Assembly: GCA_030704615.1 (NCBI GenBank)
Contig: CM060734.1
Span: forward strand, 7,690,001 to 7,750,000
Length of the DNA: 60,000 nucleotides
Direction of reading: 5' to 3'
From: Takakia lepidozioides
Taxonomy: Eukaryota; Streptophyta; Takakiopsida; Takakiales; Takakiaceae
A program made the position numbers and the translations under genes. Below are positions 44,761 through 56,589 of this stretch, piece after piece (position 1 is the first letter of the stretch; every line of letters begins with the position of its first letter). The notes under the pieces were generated by a model that was not told the DNA's origin, ran no database searches, and worked only from the letters and a program-made list of their open reading frames with translations.

Positions 44761-47700
44761 TTGTTCGTGGGGGATAATATCCGGAATAATGTGTGTTGTT
44801 GGTGGACACAGGAGCGTCGCACTCCTTCATGACGCCGGCGGCGGCGCGAAAGTTGGACTCCGACAAGTGACGTGGGGGCTCTATTGAGGTGCGCTCTGCC
44901 AAAGGAGAACCTCAGTTGGCGACAAGGTTGGCGTTTGATGTTCCTCTTCAACTGGGGAGTGGGAGGGACGTGAGAACTTCACTATCTGCGAGATCGATGG
45001 AGTGGATCTCATTTGGGGAATGGGAATGACCTTTTTGAGCAAATCCGGAGCGGTCATAGATGGCCGCAAGAGAGTAGTCACGCTGCCATGTGGGAATGGT
45101 GGCGAGGTTTTACGAGTGTCGGAAACGCCCAAATCCGTGGGAGGGCGAATAAACCTTCTATCAGCAAAGGAGTGGGCCGTGGAGGAGACACACGAGTCCC
45201 AGTTTTTGCTTTACATTAGAGAAGTGAAAGGAGAAGGCGATGGGGAGCCGAGCCCAGATTGGATCAAGGGATTTTGGAGAAATACCAGGATGTGATGCCG
45301 GAGGATTTACCAAGCGGCTTGCCACCGCGAAGAGGAGTTGACCACAAAATTGAGGTGATACCGGATCGGAACCGCCTGCCAAGGCGCCCTACCGGTTGAG
45401 CCACAAAGAGTTGGTCGAGCTGAAGACTCAGCTCAAAGATCTAATGTCAAAGGGGTACATCCGGCCGAGTAAGTCACCTTACGGAGCCCCGGTGCTATTT
45501 GCAGACAAGAAGGATGGGACGCTGCGGATGTGTGTCGATTACAGGGCTCTGAATAAGGTGACTATCAAAAACCGGTACCCTTTGCCAAGGATCGACGACC
45601 TCTTCGATCGGTTGGCAGGAGCGAAGTATTTCAGCCGGATCGACTTGCGCTCCGGCTATCACCAAATTCGGGTGGCGGAAGGAGATGAGGAGAAGACCGC
45701 GTGCAGGACAAGGTATGGTTCATATGAGTTCTTGGTGATGCCTTTTGGGCTCACCAATGCACCAGCGACATTTAGCACGCTGATGAACAGCCTTTTCCAG
45801 GAGTGGTTGGATGACTTTGTGATCGTGTACATCGACGACATCTTGGTGTACTCGAAAACAAAGGAGGAGCACCTGGAGCACCTCAAAAGGGTGTTCCAAA
45901 AATTGCGAGAAGGGAAGCTGTATGCCAAAGCTTCAAAGTGCGAATTCGGGGTCACAAAAGTGGAGTTCTTGGGGCACGTGATTACACAGGATGGGATCAA
46001 AATGGATGACAGAAAGGTGAGGGCGATCTTGGACTGGGAGCCTCCGACTTCGGTCCCGGGAGTGCGATCCTTCCTAGGACTCGCCTCCTATTACCGGAAG
46101 TATGTGAGAAATTTCGCCAAGATCGCGGGGCCGCTGTCGGACCTTCTGTGTAAATCCAAAGTCTGGGTATGGAACACATTTTGTGGCCAAGCTTTTGCTG
46201 AATTGAAGCAGCGGATGACGGAAGCTCCAGTCTTAAAATCCCGGAGTTCGATCGTCCGTTTGAGATTCATACAGATGCATCGGACTTCGCAATTGGGGGT
46301 GTACTTATGCAAGATGGACGTCCAGTGGCTTACGAAAGTAAGAAACTGAATGAAGTGGAGCGACGGTGGCCGACGCACGAAAAAGAGATGAAGGCGGTGG
46401 TACATTGCCTTGAACTCTGGCGCCACTATGTTGGTTCCAACCCAGTGAAGGTGTTCACGGACAATGTCACGGTGAAGTATTTTGCCACGCAGCCCAAGTT
46501 GTCCCCAAAACAACTTAGGTGGCAAGATACTTTGGCAGTGTTCGACGTGGATATCCAGTACAAACCGGGACGGGACAATGTGGTGGCCGATGCTTTAAGT
46601 AGAAAGCAGCAGCTCTTGTTGGTGTACAAGGGCGAGACGGCGCTCCAAAGGAAGATCCGGAAGGCTTGCCGGAAGGATGAGCTGGCAAAGTGCGTGATGC
46701 AGAACTTGAGAATGGGGGTTAAATCGCAGTTCCACTTGCAAAACGGACTGCTCCGGTATAAGCAAAAACGTCTCTATGTGCCAAAGGGAGGGATCAGGGA
46801 TAGTCTCTTGAGAGAATGCCATGATAGCCCGCTTGCGGGCCACGGTGGAGCCAAGCGCACTGCGGCACTCTTGAAGAAAGAGTATTTCTGGCCCAAACTG
46901 AGGGAGGAGGCAGAGGAGTATGTAAAGACATGCACCACATGCCAACAAAACCGGAGCGAGTATAAAAAGCAAGCGGGGCTGTTACAACCCTTGCCGATTC
47001 CAGAGGGGACTTGGGAAAGCGTCTCGATGGATTTCATGACTGCTATGCCGCTGTCAAAAGGATTCGATGCAATCATGGTGGTGGTAGATAGGTTCAGTAA
47101 AATGGCCCATTTCATCCCACCAAGGAGACGGCAACTGCGCAGGAGACAGGGCGACTTTACTTCGCCCACGTCTTAAAGCATCATGGAGTCCCGAAGGATA
47201 TTGTCTCGGACCGCGACCCAAAGTTTACGAGTAAATTCTGGAGAGCACTTTGGAAGAAGATGGGGACGAGGCTGAAGATGAGCACCGCCTTCCGACCTAC
47301 GACGGACGGCCAAACGGAAAGAGTGAATTCCGTAGTGAAGCAATTCTTGCGGAATTACGTGTCGGCAGACCAATCAGACTGGATGGAACACTTAGACGCG
47401 GCAGAGTTCTGTTATAATAACACAGAACACTCCGCGACGGGAGTTTCCCCTTTTGTGTTGGTCTATGGAAAAGCACCTCTGGTGCCGACAAGTTGGGCCG
47501 CCCAGGACGTTGAGGAACCGGCAGTAGCGGCGGTACTGGAAGAACGCGAGCGTTTGTTGAAGCTCGCAAAGTACAACATTGCCAAAGCTAGGAAACGGTA
47601 TGAAAGGCAGGCGAATCGGAAGCGGAGGGAAGTGAAGTTTGAGGCAGGCACAGAGGTCTGGTTGAACATCAAGAATTTTCGACTACCTCCGGAAATGAGT

Positions 47701-48093
47701 CCGAAGTTCGTACCTCCGTATGCGGGTCCCTTTCGCATTCGGAGGGTTATGAATGAGGATGTGTATGAATTGGAGCTGCCAGCAAACAGCAAGGTGCACC
47801 CAGTATTCCATGTCTCCCTTTTGAAGCCTTACTTCAAAGATGAAGCACGTCCGAATCGGCAGCAAGTGTTGCGTCCGCCACCTATGCTGTTGGATCATGA
47901 AAATGAACCCGAGTACGAGGTGGAGGCAATACTTAAGTCGAGGAGGTTCAAGAACCGAGAAACGGAGTATCTCGTCAAATGGAAGGGCTATCATCTTGTG
48001 GAGGCATCTTGGGTGCGTGCCTCAGAAATGGGAAACGCATCCGAGGCAGTTGCAGCGTTCGAAGGGCGACCTCAAAAGCGGAAGAAGCGTTGA
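44761..48093 (+). pseudogene. Chromovirus 1 pol: protease, RT, RNase H, integrase, chromodomain
   Basis: Protease has VDTGASHSF near 44802. RT (45396-46235) has [32 protein letters not shown] and an intact YIDD at about 45829. RNase H (46240-46600) has [11 protein letters not shown]-type and FTDNVTVKYF motifs. The integrase (46800-47760) has an HHCC finger, MDFMTAMP, VSDRDPKF and TDGQTERVN, so all three catalytic acids are present. The C-terminal chromodomain is YEVEAILKSRRF with LVKWKGYHLVEASW, ending at TGA 48093. Frameshifts lie near 44870, 45290-45390, 46236 (one base missing against copy 2) and 47118. Confidence 0.92.
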
Positions 48094-48999
48094 TGGGGAC
48101 ATCAACCTTGGAGCGTGGGGGAGGAAATGCATGCTTAGCCCGGTTTAGCTAGCTCAGGAATCCGATTGCAAAAACTTGTATTGTACAAAAATTTGTGATA
48201 AAGGAAATGGGTTCCAAATATTGTGCGTCCTATTGTGTTTGGAATGGTGATGCATGGTGTGGTTGGCTGGTGTGTAGAATGCATGCTAGCTTACAAAAGT
48301 GGGAGAGGTAAATTGGGTTAATCGTGTGTTTGCGCAGTGCCGAAATCGGGTGACTCCCATCCAAGGGGCAAGGAAACTTGCGCCTTATTTGGGAGTTCAA
48401 GTGCTAGTGCGCACCTGGCGCGTGCGCGTACTATAACTGCGCTACCGAGGGGGTTGCCTTGTAGTGCGGGCTAACGCGGAAGCTACGTGCTTCCGTTCAC
48501 GTACTATAATCGTGTAGCCTCGGGACGAAGTCGTAGTGCGGCTTCGGCGTGTTCCCGTACCTCAGGCCAGCATTCCAAGGCGGACCCAATTGTAGTGATT
48601 GGGGCGCACGGTTGGTTCAAGGTTATCTTCCTAGTCAAAGAGGGTTCCAGGTGAACCCTTGCTCAAGGTGATGCCAAAAGCGGCATCATGAGCGATCGCA
48701 AGCAATGTTGTTGCAGTAAGGCGATTCGATCCTCGGGGAGGATCGTTCCTTGGCCTTGAAGTAGGCCAAGAAGAGTGCACTGGGAGGAGCTGGAGAGGCT
48801 CCACCCTTGGCCGGGACTTGGAGGAAGTCGGCCGAACTAGCTAGTGGAGAGTGGAGTCAAGTGTGGGGTTTGGTTCTTTGCCATGGGACGCCATGGTACG
48901 GAAACAAACTCCTTGATGTGGGACGCCACAACTTGGATGTTCGTTTCTACAAAATGGACAAGTCGATGAGGACATCGACTCCCTGTTGGTAGGGGTGTG
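48094..48999 (+). other. Conserved non-coding 3' region of chromovirus 1
   Basis: About 900 bp without ORFs between pol and the 3' LTR. It is shared with copy 2 (56590-57397) apart from a ~90-bp segment near 48250-48345 that copy 2 lacks. It contains short inverted repeats such as CGGAAGCTACGTGCTTCCG. No clean polypurine tract is seen, only AGGGGTGTG before the LTR. Confidence 0.6.
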
Positions 49000-49722
49000 T
49001 GTCGCGGCCCTTTGCCTTGAGGGCAGGGGGTCGGGACACATGAGGGGCTGCCCCTGTGGTGGGGGCAGCGGCAGCGATAGGTATGGGGGGCTGAAGCACC
49101 CTTGAGTGCCCAAGGCACTCAAGGAGGCGGAGGCGCTCACTAGGTGGAGCCCCGCACACCGGGTTGCGGTGGAGGTGGCTCCACAAGGGGTGGTGGTAGC
49201 TTAGTGGGACTTAGTGGGGGTGGCATAGGACTCACCATGGGGTGGAGACCTCGAGGTGGGAGTCGTGGGGAGTCTTGGGACTCATCACGGTCCATTGGGG
49301 CCGCGGTGAGTGGGCCAAGACTCACCGCGACTCACCACCGGGAGTCGAGGGTTTTCGTGGTGGTTCGCCATAAAATGGCATGGCTGTTTGTGAAACCCCC
49401 GCGGACAGCTACAGAAGTATATATAGGGAGTAGTAACCCGAGAACGGTGCAAGCCCGTTGGTGACCAAAAACTAGTGAGTAAGCGAGCGAGCCGGAAAGC
49501 GACCAAAGAGTGGGGAGCTGTTCCGGACTGCCATCTACCAAAGGGAATTCTCCTAGTCCCAAATAGGTGGAGGGTTTAGAGGGAAGCGGAAGGGGACCGT
49601 TATGTCCCGGTGAGCAGCCGAAACTCCAAGTTGGCCCGGCGGCCAGGTTGGGAGTCAGGCGCGCGCATCAAAGCGAGTAACTATGACTTGAAGGGGAGTT
49701 TACCGAATCGAGGTGTGCGACA
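49000..49722 (+). repeat. 3' LTR of chromovirus 1
   Basis: 723 bp, TGTCGCGGCCC...GGTGTGCGACA, collinear with the 5' LTR, followed at once by the AAGTC duplication and the rest of the hAT gene. Confidence 0.93.
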
Positions 49723-50872
49723 AAGTCGGTTGTGACGTTCATTCGTACACATCACATCCTTTTGGCATTGTTTAGAAAGCATGAACCCAAATACAGCCTT
49801 AGGAACCCGGGTGAAACCCGCTTTGCCACAAACTTTTTGATGGTGGATTGACTGGTGACTGTGAGGGCGGGTCTGGAGCAGGTGATCATTGACCCTCAAT
49901 GGGATGCGCATGTGGGCACCTTACGCGACTCTCGTAAGTCCAAGTCTTTGAGCAAAAGTCGGAGGGTCCGCGCAATCATTCGCTCTGATGATTTCTGGGC
50001 GAAATGTGCAAATTTTGTGTACACGGTGGAGCCGGTGTTGATTACTTTGCGGGAGTTTAATGGAAAACAACCAATAATGGGTAAAAACATGGTTGATATT
50101 GGAAAACCTTGATAAACACGTGCAATCCTTGAGGCGTCCTCCATTTTCTATGGACGATGATTTGACGGCAAGGACCGATGATGCATTTTACGACCGCAAA
50201 CGGATGGTTCGCATGGACTTGCATTATGCGGGGGCCTTGCTAAATCCATTCTTGCTGGACAATACGGATTTGAGAGACGATGTGGATGCCAAAGTCGGGC
50301 TTGTACGGGTCATCATACAACTCGCGCCCTTGAACATGACAGAGCGAGCTTTGTCCGAGTACCAGTGTTTCTCGGATCGCCAGAATCCTTTCCATGACAT
50401 GCCGGATCCAAAAGCAATGAACATGTTGCCACATGAATGGTGGGATCTGATTGGAGCTGGAGCAATAACGTTAGCTCCCATTGCAAAGCATATTCTTGCT
50501 CAAGTGTGCTCTGCCTCGTCCTGTAAGCGGAACTGGAGCAGTTACTTGTTTGTTCACAACAAGATTTGCAACAGGTTGAATCCTGCCAGGGCTGACAAAT
50601 TGGTTTATGTCTACACGAATTGTAGGCTACTGCGAGAGAGGACAACAAATGACGCATCTGCATGGTACGAGAAGAATCTGTTGTCTGAAGAATCTGCCTC
50701 AGAGGTCCAATCTAGCAGCAATGATGACACCGACGCCGCGAGGGACTCTGACTCCGACGGTTGGGATGGGTCCGATGATGTGGGCAATCCTCCACATGAT
50801 CCATATGAATTTAATGACCATGATGCTGCAATGCATCCATCCTTCGATGACCTTGTTGTTGATGAACTGTGA
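49723..50872 (+). pseudogene. hAT transposase, 3' half with dimerisation domain
   Basis: Continues the gene from 42751. First comes a stretch with LVTVRAGLEQVI, DFWAKCANFVYTVEPVL and LREFNGKQPIMGKNMV (49855-50098). After a one-base shift near 50098 follow LENLDKHVQSL and the hAT C-terminal dimerisation region with PHEWWDLIGAGAITL, HILAQVCSASSCKRNWS, NKICNRLNPARADKLVYV. An acidic Asp/Ser-rich part ends at TGA 50870. Together with the 5' half it is one gene split by the retrotransposon. Confidence 0.88.
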
Positions 50873-51406
50873 CATGGTGTCATCCCAATTGCGGACCCCC
50901 TTCCCCCACTGGAGCACACTCTCAACAATGAAGTTGAGGTCAACTCTCCCCCACCACGAGTTCCACGGACTGCGGGAGATGTGCAGGTCGAATCGTTGGA
51001 TGATGACAACCGGCCGTTGTCATTCCTTCACCGACATCGTGCCCCTGTAAACCGTGCTTCATCTCACGCCATTCCATCTCATGTTTCTCTTTCTCAAGCC
51101 AGTTCATCCTATGCTGGTCCATCTAGTCTCTCTCCCCCTCATGTAATTCCTTCCATCGCTACTCCGATCCTGGGAGATGGTTCTTCTGTTGCGGGACTTC
51201 TGCAAGTCGAACCATCGGATGACGACGACCGGCCATTGTCGTTTCATCTGGCCCGACGACGTCCGCATGTGAACCGTGCTCCCTCGACCCTCACTAGTCC
51301 ATCTCATGCCCCTTCCTCTCATGTCAGCCCCTCTGATGTACGTGCAAGTAGCCTTCCTCATACGAAACCTGCTCCAAGGCCACCACGAAATCCGGAACAA
51401 GCCTAA
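50873..51406 (+). pseudogene. Ser/Pro-rich tail in frame behind the hAT stop
   Basis: The frame of the dimerisation domain stays open for 177 codons after the TGA at 50870, ending TAA at about 51404. It contains two copies of a block, QVESLDDDNRPLSF and QVEPSDDDDRPLSF, each followed by VNRA and Ser/Pro/His-rich text. The TGA therefore looks like a nonsense change in a longer protein. A further open stretch in another frame (51422-51688) may be the decayed end. Confidence 0.5.
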
Positions 51407-51688
51407 AAACGGTAGAGAATTGTGCAACATTTTGTTGGTGACCGACCTGTGAACAGGCCTGATACCCTAGATGGTATTCATGATAGGAGTGGAAATCAAC
51501 CAGAGAGACAACTGAACGTACTCCGAGGACGACTACATGTCCAACGGCCAATTGCCTCTGGAAACGAAATAACAGATGGAGATCGTGATTCTAGCACTGA
51601 TCATGGGAACGGGGTTGAAGTGAGTGGGGACAAAGATTTTGTACTAGGTGTGAGATCATACCATCGTCGTCGTGCCAGACGGAACTAG

Positions 51689-52002
51689 GTACATCTATAA
51701 CTTATATCACATGATGTGTAGTATGTTTCCATGGATATCCATGTTTCAGTTTGGATACATGCATACGTGTACGGAAATAAAAATGGTGGAATATGCGTAC
51801 CCAAGAAAAGGTTTGGTGGTTGTGCGTGTGTTTGTGTTTCGTCGTTACCTTTACATTGTTGATTTCTTATTATGGTTTCGAAAGCCACAAAGGCCAGGTG
51901 CAGCTCCCAACATTCATCTTCCCCTTCACAAATCCATGGGGAGTCGATACATGTGCTTTTCATCTGCCTCTCCAAAACATACATACAGGTGCAGGGGGAC
52001 CA
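51689..52002. other. No gene recognised
   Basis: Sequence between the hAT tail and a GCGACCACC hairpin unit. I could not identify hAT terminal repeats here. Confidence 0.3.
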
Positions 52003-52055
52003 ACCTCCTGGTGGTCGCAACTGTTAAAATAAAAGAAAAATATTGCGACCACCGA
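52003..52055. repeat. Single GGTGGTCGC / GCGACCACC hairpin unit
   Basis: Reads CTGGTGGTCGCAACTGTT, an A-rich spacer, then TTGCGACCACC. This is the same arms and spacer style as the array at 58205-58660, 6 kb to the right. Confidence 0.6.
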
Positions 52056-52204
52056 CAGAAAGAGACGGTTGCGTGGAGGCGAAACCATGCAAGGGCGACT
52101 ACACGCGCTCCGCGAGCAAGGGGCCGGCGTAGGAATGTGCCTTCACAAGATTTGCCCATGAAATTGCAGCCTCTGAGTTCATTCCGCCATTAGCTTCGGA
52201 CTGA

Positions 52205-53056
52205 AGTAGAGGATACCATTGCGAAAGGTGAGGTGGTTTTAGATTTGGTGCAAGACATTGCAAGGGGCCCCTCTCAATTTGCGACCTCATACACAGCGGT
52301 TTGGGTTCATGGTCGTCAATTCCGCATTCGTGCTCTTGACATGAAGCGCAAAACAACGTTTGATTGATCTGGCTTGTGTGCCTCATATTGGCAAGACTCC
52401 GTGTGGGGCAGGGGAGATACACGACCTACCATGAGCACACTCAACTACTTTGGAGAGCTTGAGAGCATACTCCAACTTCAGTATACAAGGCACCAGCCTC
52501 TTATCTTTAAGGCAAGGTGGTTCCAACCACATCTTGTGGGGCCCTCCGCAACAATAGTGGAAGATGAGTGTGGTTTCATGCGCGTCAATACAGATAGGCT
52601 CGAGTCTACTCATCGTCCCTCCGATGAGCCTTTTTCATGGCCTTCAGACATGGAGCAAGTTTTCTTCTCCGGATCAAGAATTGGAAGGTGGTTGTGCATG
52701 CTCAGCCAAGAAGAAGACGTATCTATCATGGTCGGGGATCTACATGGGGCGAGGCAAATGCGGAGAAGGAAGAGACTGGTCATGATGACGCTGATGTTGG
52801 CCGAGGTTGGATAGAGGGGGTACAAGATAATGATGACGCCCCGGACAATGCATCCCGGACCCTATACGATGAGGCTCCATCAGATGCGGATGTTGGAAAA
52901 GAAGATGAAGACATGGTCATTGAAACCGAGGTGGAAGATGATTCAGATGTGCCTTTTGGTGATAAGGCCATTTATGACAATGACTCTGATGAGCAAGAAG
53001 ACTTGCAGCTTGATGAGGACGAAGAAGCTCCGGATGATGATGTTCAAGTTGATTAG
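52205..53056 (+). pseudogene. CACTA TNP2 C-terminal remnant (DUF4216)
   Basis: Plus-strand coding with ATSYTAVWVHGRQFRIRALD, an in-frame TGA near 52363, then GELESILQLQY, a LIFKARWF segment, GFMRVNTDRL and DMEQVFFSG. These are the DUF4216 hallmarks also seen at 32.1-32.7 kb. After a frame change near 52680 it ends in a long Asp/Glu-rich tail (to 53056). It is a different, diverged CACTA lineage from the 32-41 kb element. The TNP2 body is missing upstream. Confidence 0.7.
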
Positions 53057-53507
53057 ACACGTAATCAAAGCTACATAATAATTCTCACACAAAACTGTAC
53101 CCACCCTTCGATTGATTGTACATGTACATGCATATAGCTTATTTCTATGATTGATTAATGAAAAATCCATGAAAAAAATCCTTTGTAGGTGTGGCGATCT
53201 AGGAATGATTCTAGTGAAGTTGTGACTCGAAAAGTGACTCTAGGATTGTTGAGTTTTTGTACGAGGGCAAGAATGTTGGAAGACATGGTTCTTGTTCTAC
53301 AAGTGCTGACCAAGACTTGCCCCTGGAAACCCTTCAATCGATTTGGTTACCATGATCTCGATGCAACAGAAAGAAACTTCGAAATTGGTGTGAAAGACAA
53401 CAATGTTGCCAAAGCCATTGCCAACCCTCAACCCTCTAATCCTATGGCCCTTCCCTTTTTCTTTCCTAGTGTCCCCACCCCCTCTTCCTACCCTTTGTCT
53501 TTAACAA
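53057..53507. other. Spacer, no gene recognised
   Basis: An ORF fragment (FGYHDLDATERNFEIGVKDN, near 53340-53400) matches nothing I know. The boundary with chromovirus 2 lies at about 53508. Confidence 0.3.
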
Positions 53508-56500
53508 TAAGGAGTGGATCTCATTTTGGGGATGACATTTTTGAGCAAATCCGGAGCGGTCATAGATGGCCGCAAGAGAGTAGTCACGCTGCCATGTGGG
53601 AATGGTGGCAAAGTTTTACGAGTGTCGGAAACGCCCAAACCCGTGGGAGGGCGAATAAACCTTCTGTCAGCAAGGGAGTGGGCCGTGGAGGAGCCACACG
53701 AGCCCCAATTTTGCTTTACGTAAAACAAGTGAAAGGAGAAGGCGATGGGGAGCCAAGCCCAAATTGGATCAAGGGGATCTTGGAGAAATACCAGGATGTG
53801 ATGCCGGAGGATTACCAAGCGGCTTGCCACTGCGAAGGGGAGTTGACCACAAGATTGAGGTGATACCGAGATCAGAACCGCCCGCCAAGGTGCCCTACCG
53901 GTTGAGCCACAGAGAGTTGGTCGAGCTGAAGACTCAGCTCAAGGATCTAATGTCAAAGGGGTACATCCGGCCGAGTAAGTCACCTTACGGAGCCCCGGTG
54001 CTATTTGTAGACAAGAAGGATGGGACGCTGCGGATGTGTGTCGATTACAGGGCCCTGATAAGGTGACTATCAAGAACCAGTACCCTTTGCCAAGGATCGA
54101 CGACCTCTTCAATCGGTTGGCAGGAGCGAAGTATTTTAGCCGGATTGATTTGCGTTCCGGGTATCATCAGATCCAAGTGGCAGAAGGAGATGAGGAGAAG
54201 ACCGCGTGCAGGACAAGATATGGTTCGTATGAGTTCTTGGTGATGCCTTTTGGGCTCACCAACGCACCCGCGACCGTTAGCACGCTAATGAACAACATTT
54301 TCCAGGAGTGTTTAGATGACTTTTTGATCGTATACATCGACGACATACTGGTGTACTCGAAAACAAAGGAAGAGCACCTGGAGCACCTCAAAAATGTGTT
54401 CCAGAAATTGCGAGAAGGGAAGCTGTATGCCAAAGCTTCAAAGTGCGAATTCGGGGTCACAAAAGTGGAGTTCCTGGGGCATGCGATTACACAGGATGGG
54501 ATCAAAATGGATGACAAGAAGGTGAGAGCGATCTTGGACTGGGAGCCTCCGACATGGTCCCGGGAGTGCGATCATTCCTAGGACTCGCCTCTTATTACCG
54601 GAAGTATGTGAGAAATTTTGCCAAGATCGCGGGGCCGCTGTCAGACCTTCTGTGTAAATCCAAAGTCTGGGTATGGAACACCTTTTGTGGCCAAGCTTTT
54701 GCCGAGTTGAAGCAGTGGATGGCGGAAGCTTCAGTCCTCAAAATCCCGGAGTTTGACCGTCCATTTGAGATTCATACGGATGCGTCGGACTTCGCAATTG
54801 GGGGTTTACTCATGCAGGATGGACGTCCAATGATTTACGAAAGTAAGAAACTGAATGAAGTGGAGCGACGGTGGCCTACGCATGAGAAGGAAATGAAGGT
54901 GGTGGTGCATTGCCTTGAGGTTTGGCGCCACTATGTTGGTTCCAACCCGGTGAAGGTATTCACGGACAATGTCACGGTGAAGTATTTTGCCACGCAGCCT
55001 AAGTTGTCCCCAAAACAACTTAGGTGGCAAGATACTTTGGCGGTGTTCGACGTGGATATCCAGTACAAACCGGGACAGGACAATGTGGTGGCCGATGCTT
55101 TAAGTAGAAAGCAGCAGCTCTTGTTGGTATACAGGGGCGAGACGACGCTCCAAAGGAAGATCCGGAAGGCTTACCGAAAGGATGAGATGGTGAAGTCCGT
55201 GATGCGGGACCTGAAGATGGGGGTTAAATCGCAGTTCCACTTGCAAAATGGACTACTCCGGTATAAGCAAAAGCGTCTCTACATGTCGAAGGGAGGGATC
55301 AGAGATAGTCTCTTGAGAGAATGTCACGATGGTCCGCTTGTGGGCTAGGCGGAGCCAAGCGCACCGCGACACTCTCGAAGAAAGAGTATTTCTGGCCCAA
55401 ACTGAGGGAAGAGGCCGAGGAGTATGTCAAGACATGCACCACATGCCAACAAAACCGGAGCGAGTACAAAACAAGCGGGGCTGTTACAACCCTTGCCGAT
55501 TCCAGAGGGGTCTTGGGAAAGCGTCTCGATGGATTTCATGACTGCTATGCCGCTGTCAAAAGGATTCGATGCAATCATGGTGGTGGTGGATAGGTTCAGT
55601 AAAATGGGCCATTTCATCCCCACCAAGGAGACGGCAACGACGCATGAGACGATGCGACTTTACTTTGCCCACGTCTTCAAGCATCATGGACTCCCGAAGG
55701 ATATTGTCTCGGACCGCGATCCAAAGTTTACGAGTAAATTTTGGAGGGCACTTTGGAAGAAGATGGGGACGAGGCTCAAGATGAGCACCGCCTTCCGACC
55801 TACGACGGACGGCCAAACAGAAAGGGTGAATTCCGTGGTGAAGCAGATTTTGCGGAATTACGTGTCGACAGACCAATCGGACTGGGTGGAGCACTTGGAT
55901 GCGGCAGAGTTCTGTTATAATAACACAAAACACTCCGCAATGGGAGTTTCCCCTTTCGTATTGGTCTATGGAAAAGCACCTCTGGTGCCGACAAGTTGGG
56001 CCGCCCAAGACGTTGAGGAACCGGCAGCAGCAGCGGTGCTGGAAGAACGCGAGCGTTTGTTGAAGCTCGCAAAGTACAACATTGCCAAAGCTAGGAAACG
56101 GTATGAACGACAGGCGAATCGGAAGCGGAGGGAAGTTAAGTTTGAAGCAGGCACGGAGGTCTGGTTGAACATCAAGAATTTCCGACTACCTCCGGAAGTG
56201 AGTCCGAAGTTCATACCTCCGTATGCGGGACCCTTTCGCATCCGAAAAGTTATGAATGAGGATGTGTATGAATTGGAGCTGCCGGCAAACAACATCCGGT
56301 ATTCCACGTCTCCCTTTTGAAGCCGTACTTCAAAGATGAAGCGCGTCCGAATCGGCATTAAGTGTTGCGTCCGTCACCTATGCTGTTGGATCATGAAAAT
56401 GAACTTGAGTACGAGGTGGAGGCACTGCTTAAGTTGAGGAGGTTCAAGAATCAAAAAACGGAGTATCTCGTGAAATGGAAGGGCTATCATCATGTGGAGG

Positions 56501-56589
56501 CATCTTGGGTGCGTACCTCAGAAATGAGGAACGCATCCGAGGCGGTTGCAGCTTTCGAAGGGCGACCTCAAAAGCAGAAGAAGCATTGA
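53508..56589 (+). pseudogene. Chromovirus 2 pol, frameshifted
   Basis: RT in two frames (53764-54056 and 54056-54558, with YIDD intact), RNase H (54560-55340), integrase (55360-56300, with the D, D and E motifs readable) and a chromodomain (56362-56589, YEVEALLKLRRF and LVKWKGYHHVEASW). Frame changes near 54056, 54558, 55346, 55480 and 56300 sit at different places from those in copy 1. The two copies therefore decayed independently. Confidence 0.9.

Larger units (their letters stand above)
42752..49722 (+). mobile_element. Complete Ty3/gypsy chromovirus, inserted in hAT
   Basis: A 6,971-bp element with LTRs 42752-43487 and 49000-49722, both TGT...ACA. The 5-bp duplication AAGTC at 42747-42751 and 49723-49727 proves insertion into the hAT gene. 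The order is PBS, gag, protease, RT, RNase H, integrase, chromodomain, then a long non-coding 3' part. Indels between the two LTRs and at least four frame changes in the coding region show it is not recent and not autonomous. Confidence 0.95.

Noticed and set aside
51672-52193. 173-codon plus-strand ORF
   Set aside because: It crosses the hairpin unit and has no recognisable coding texture. It is probably a chance ORF between two elements.
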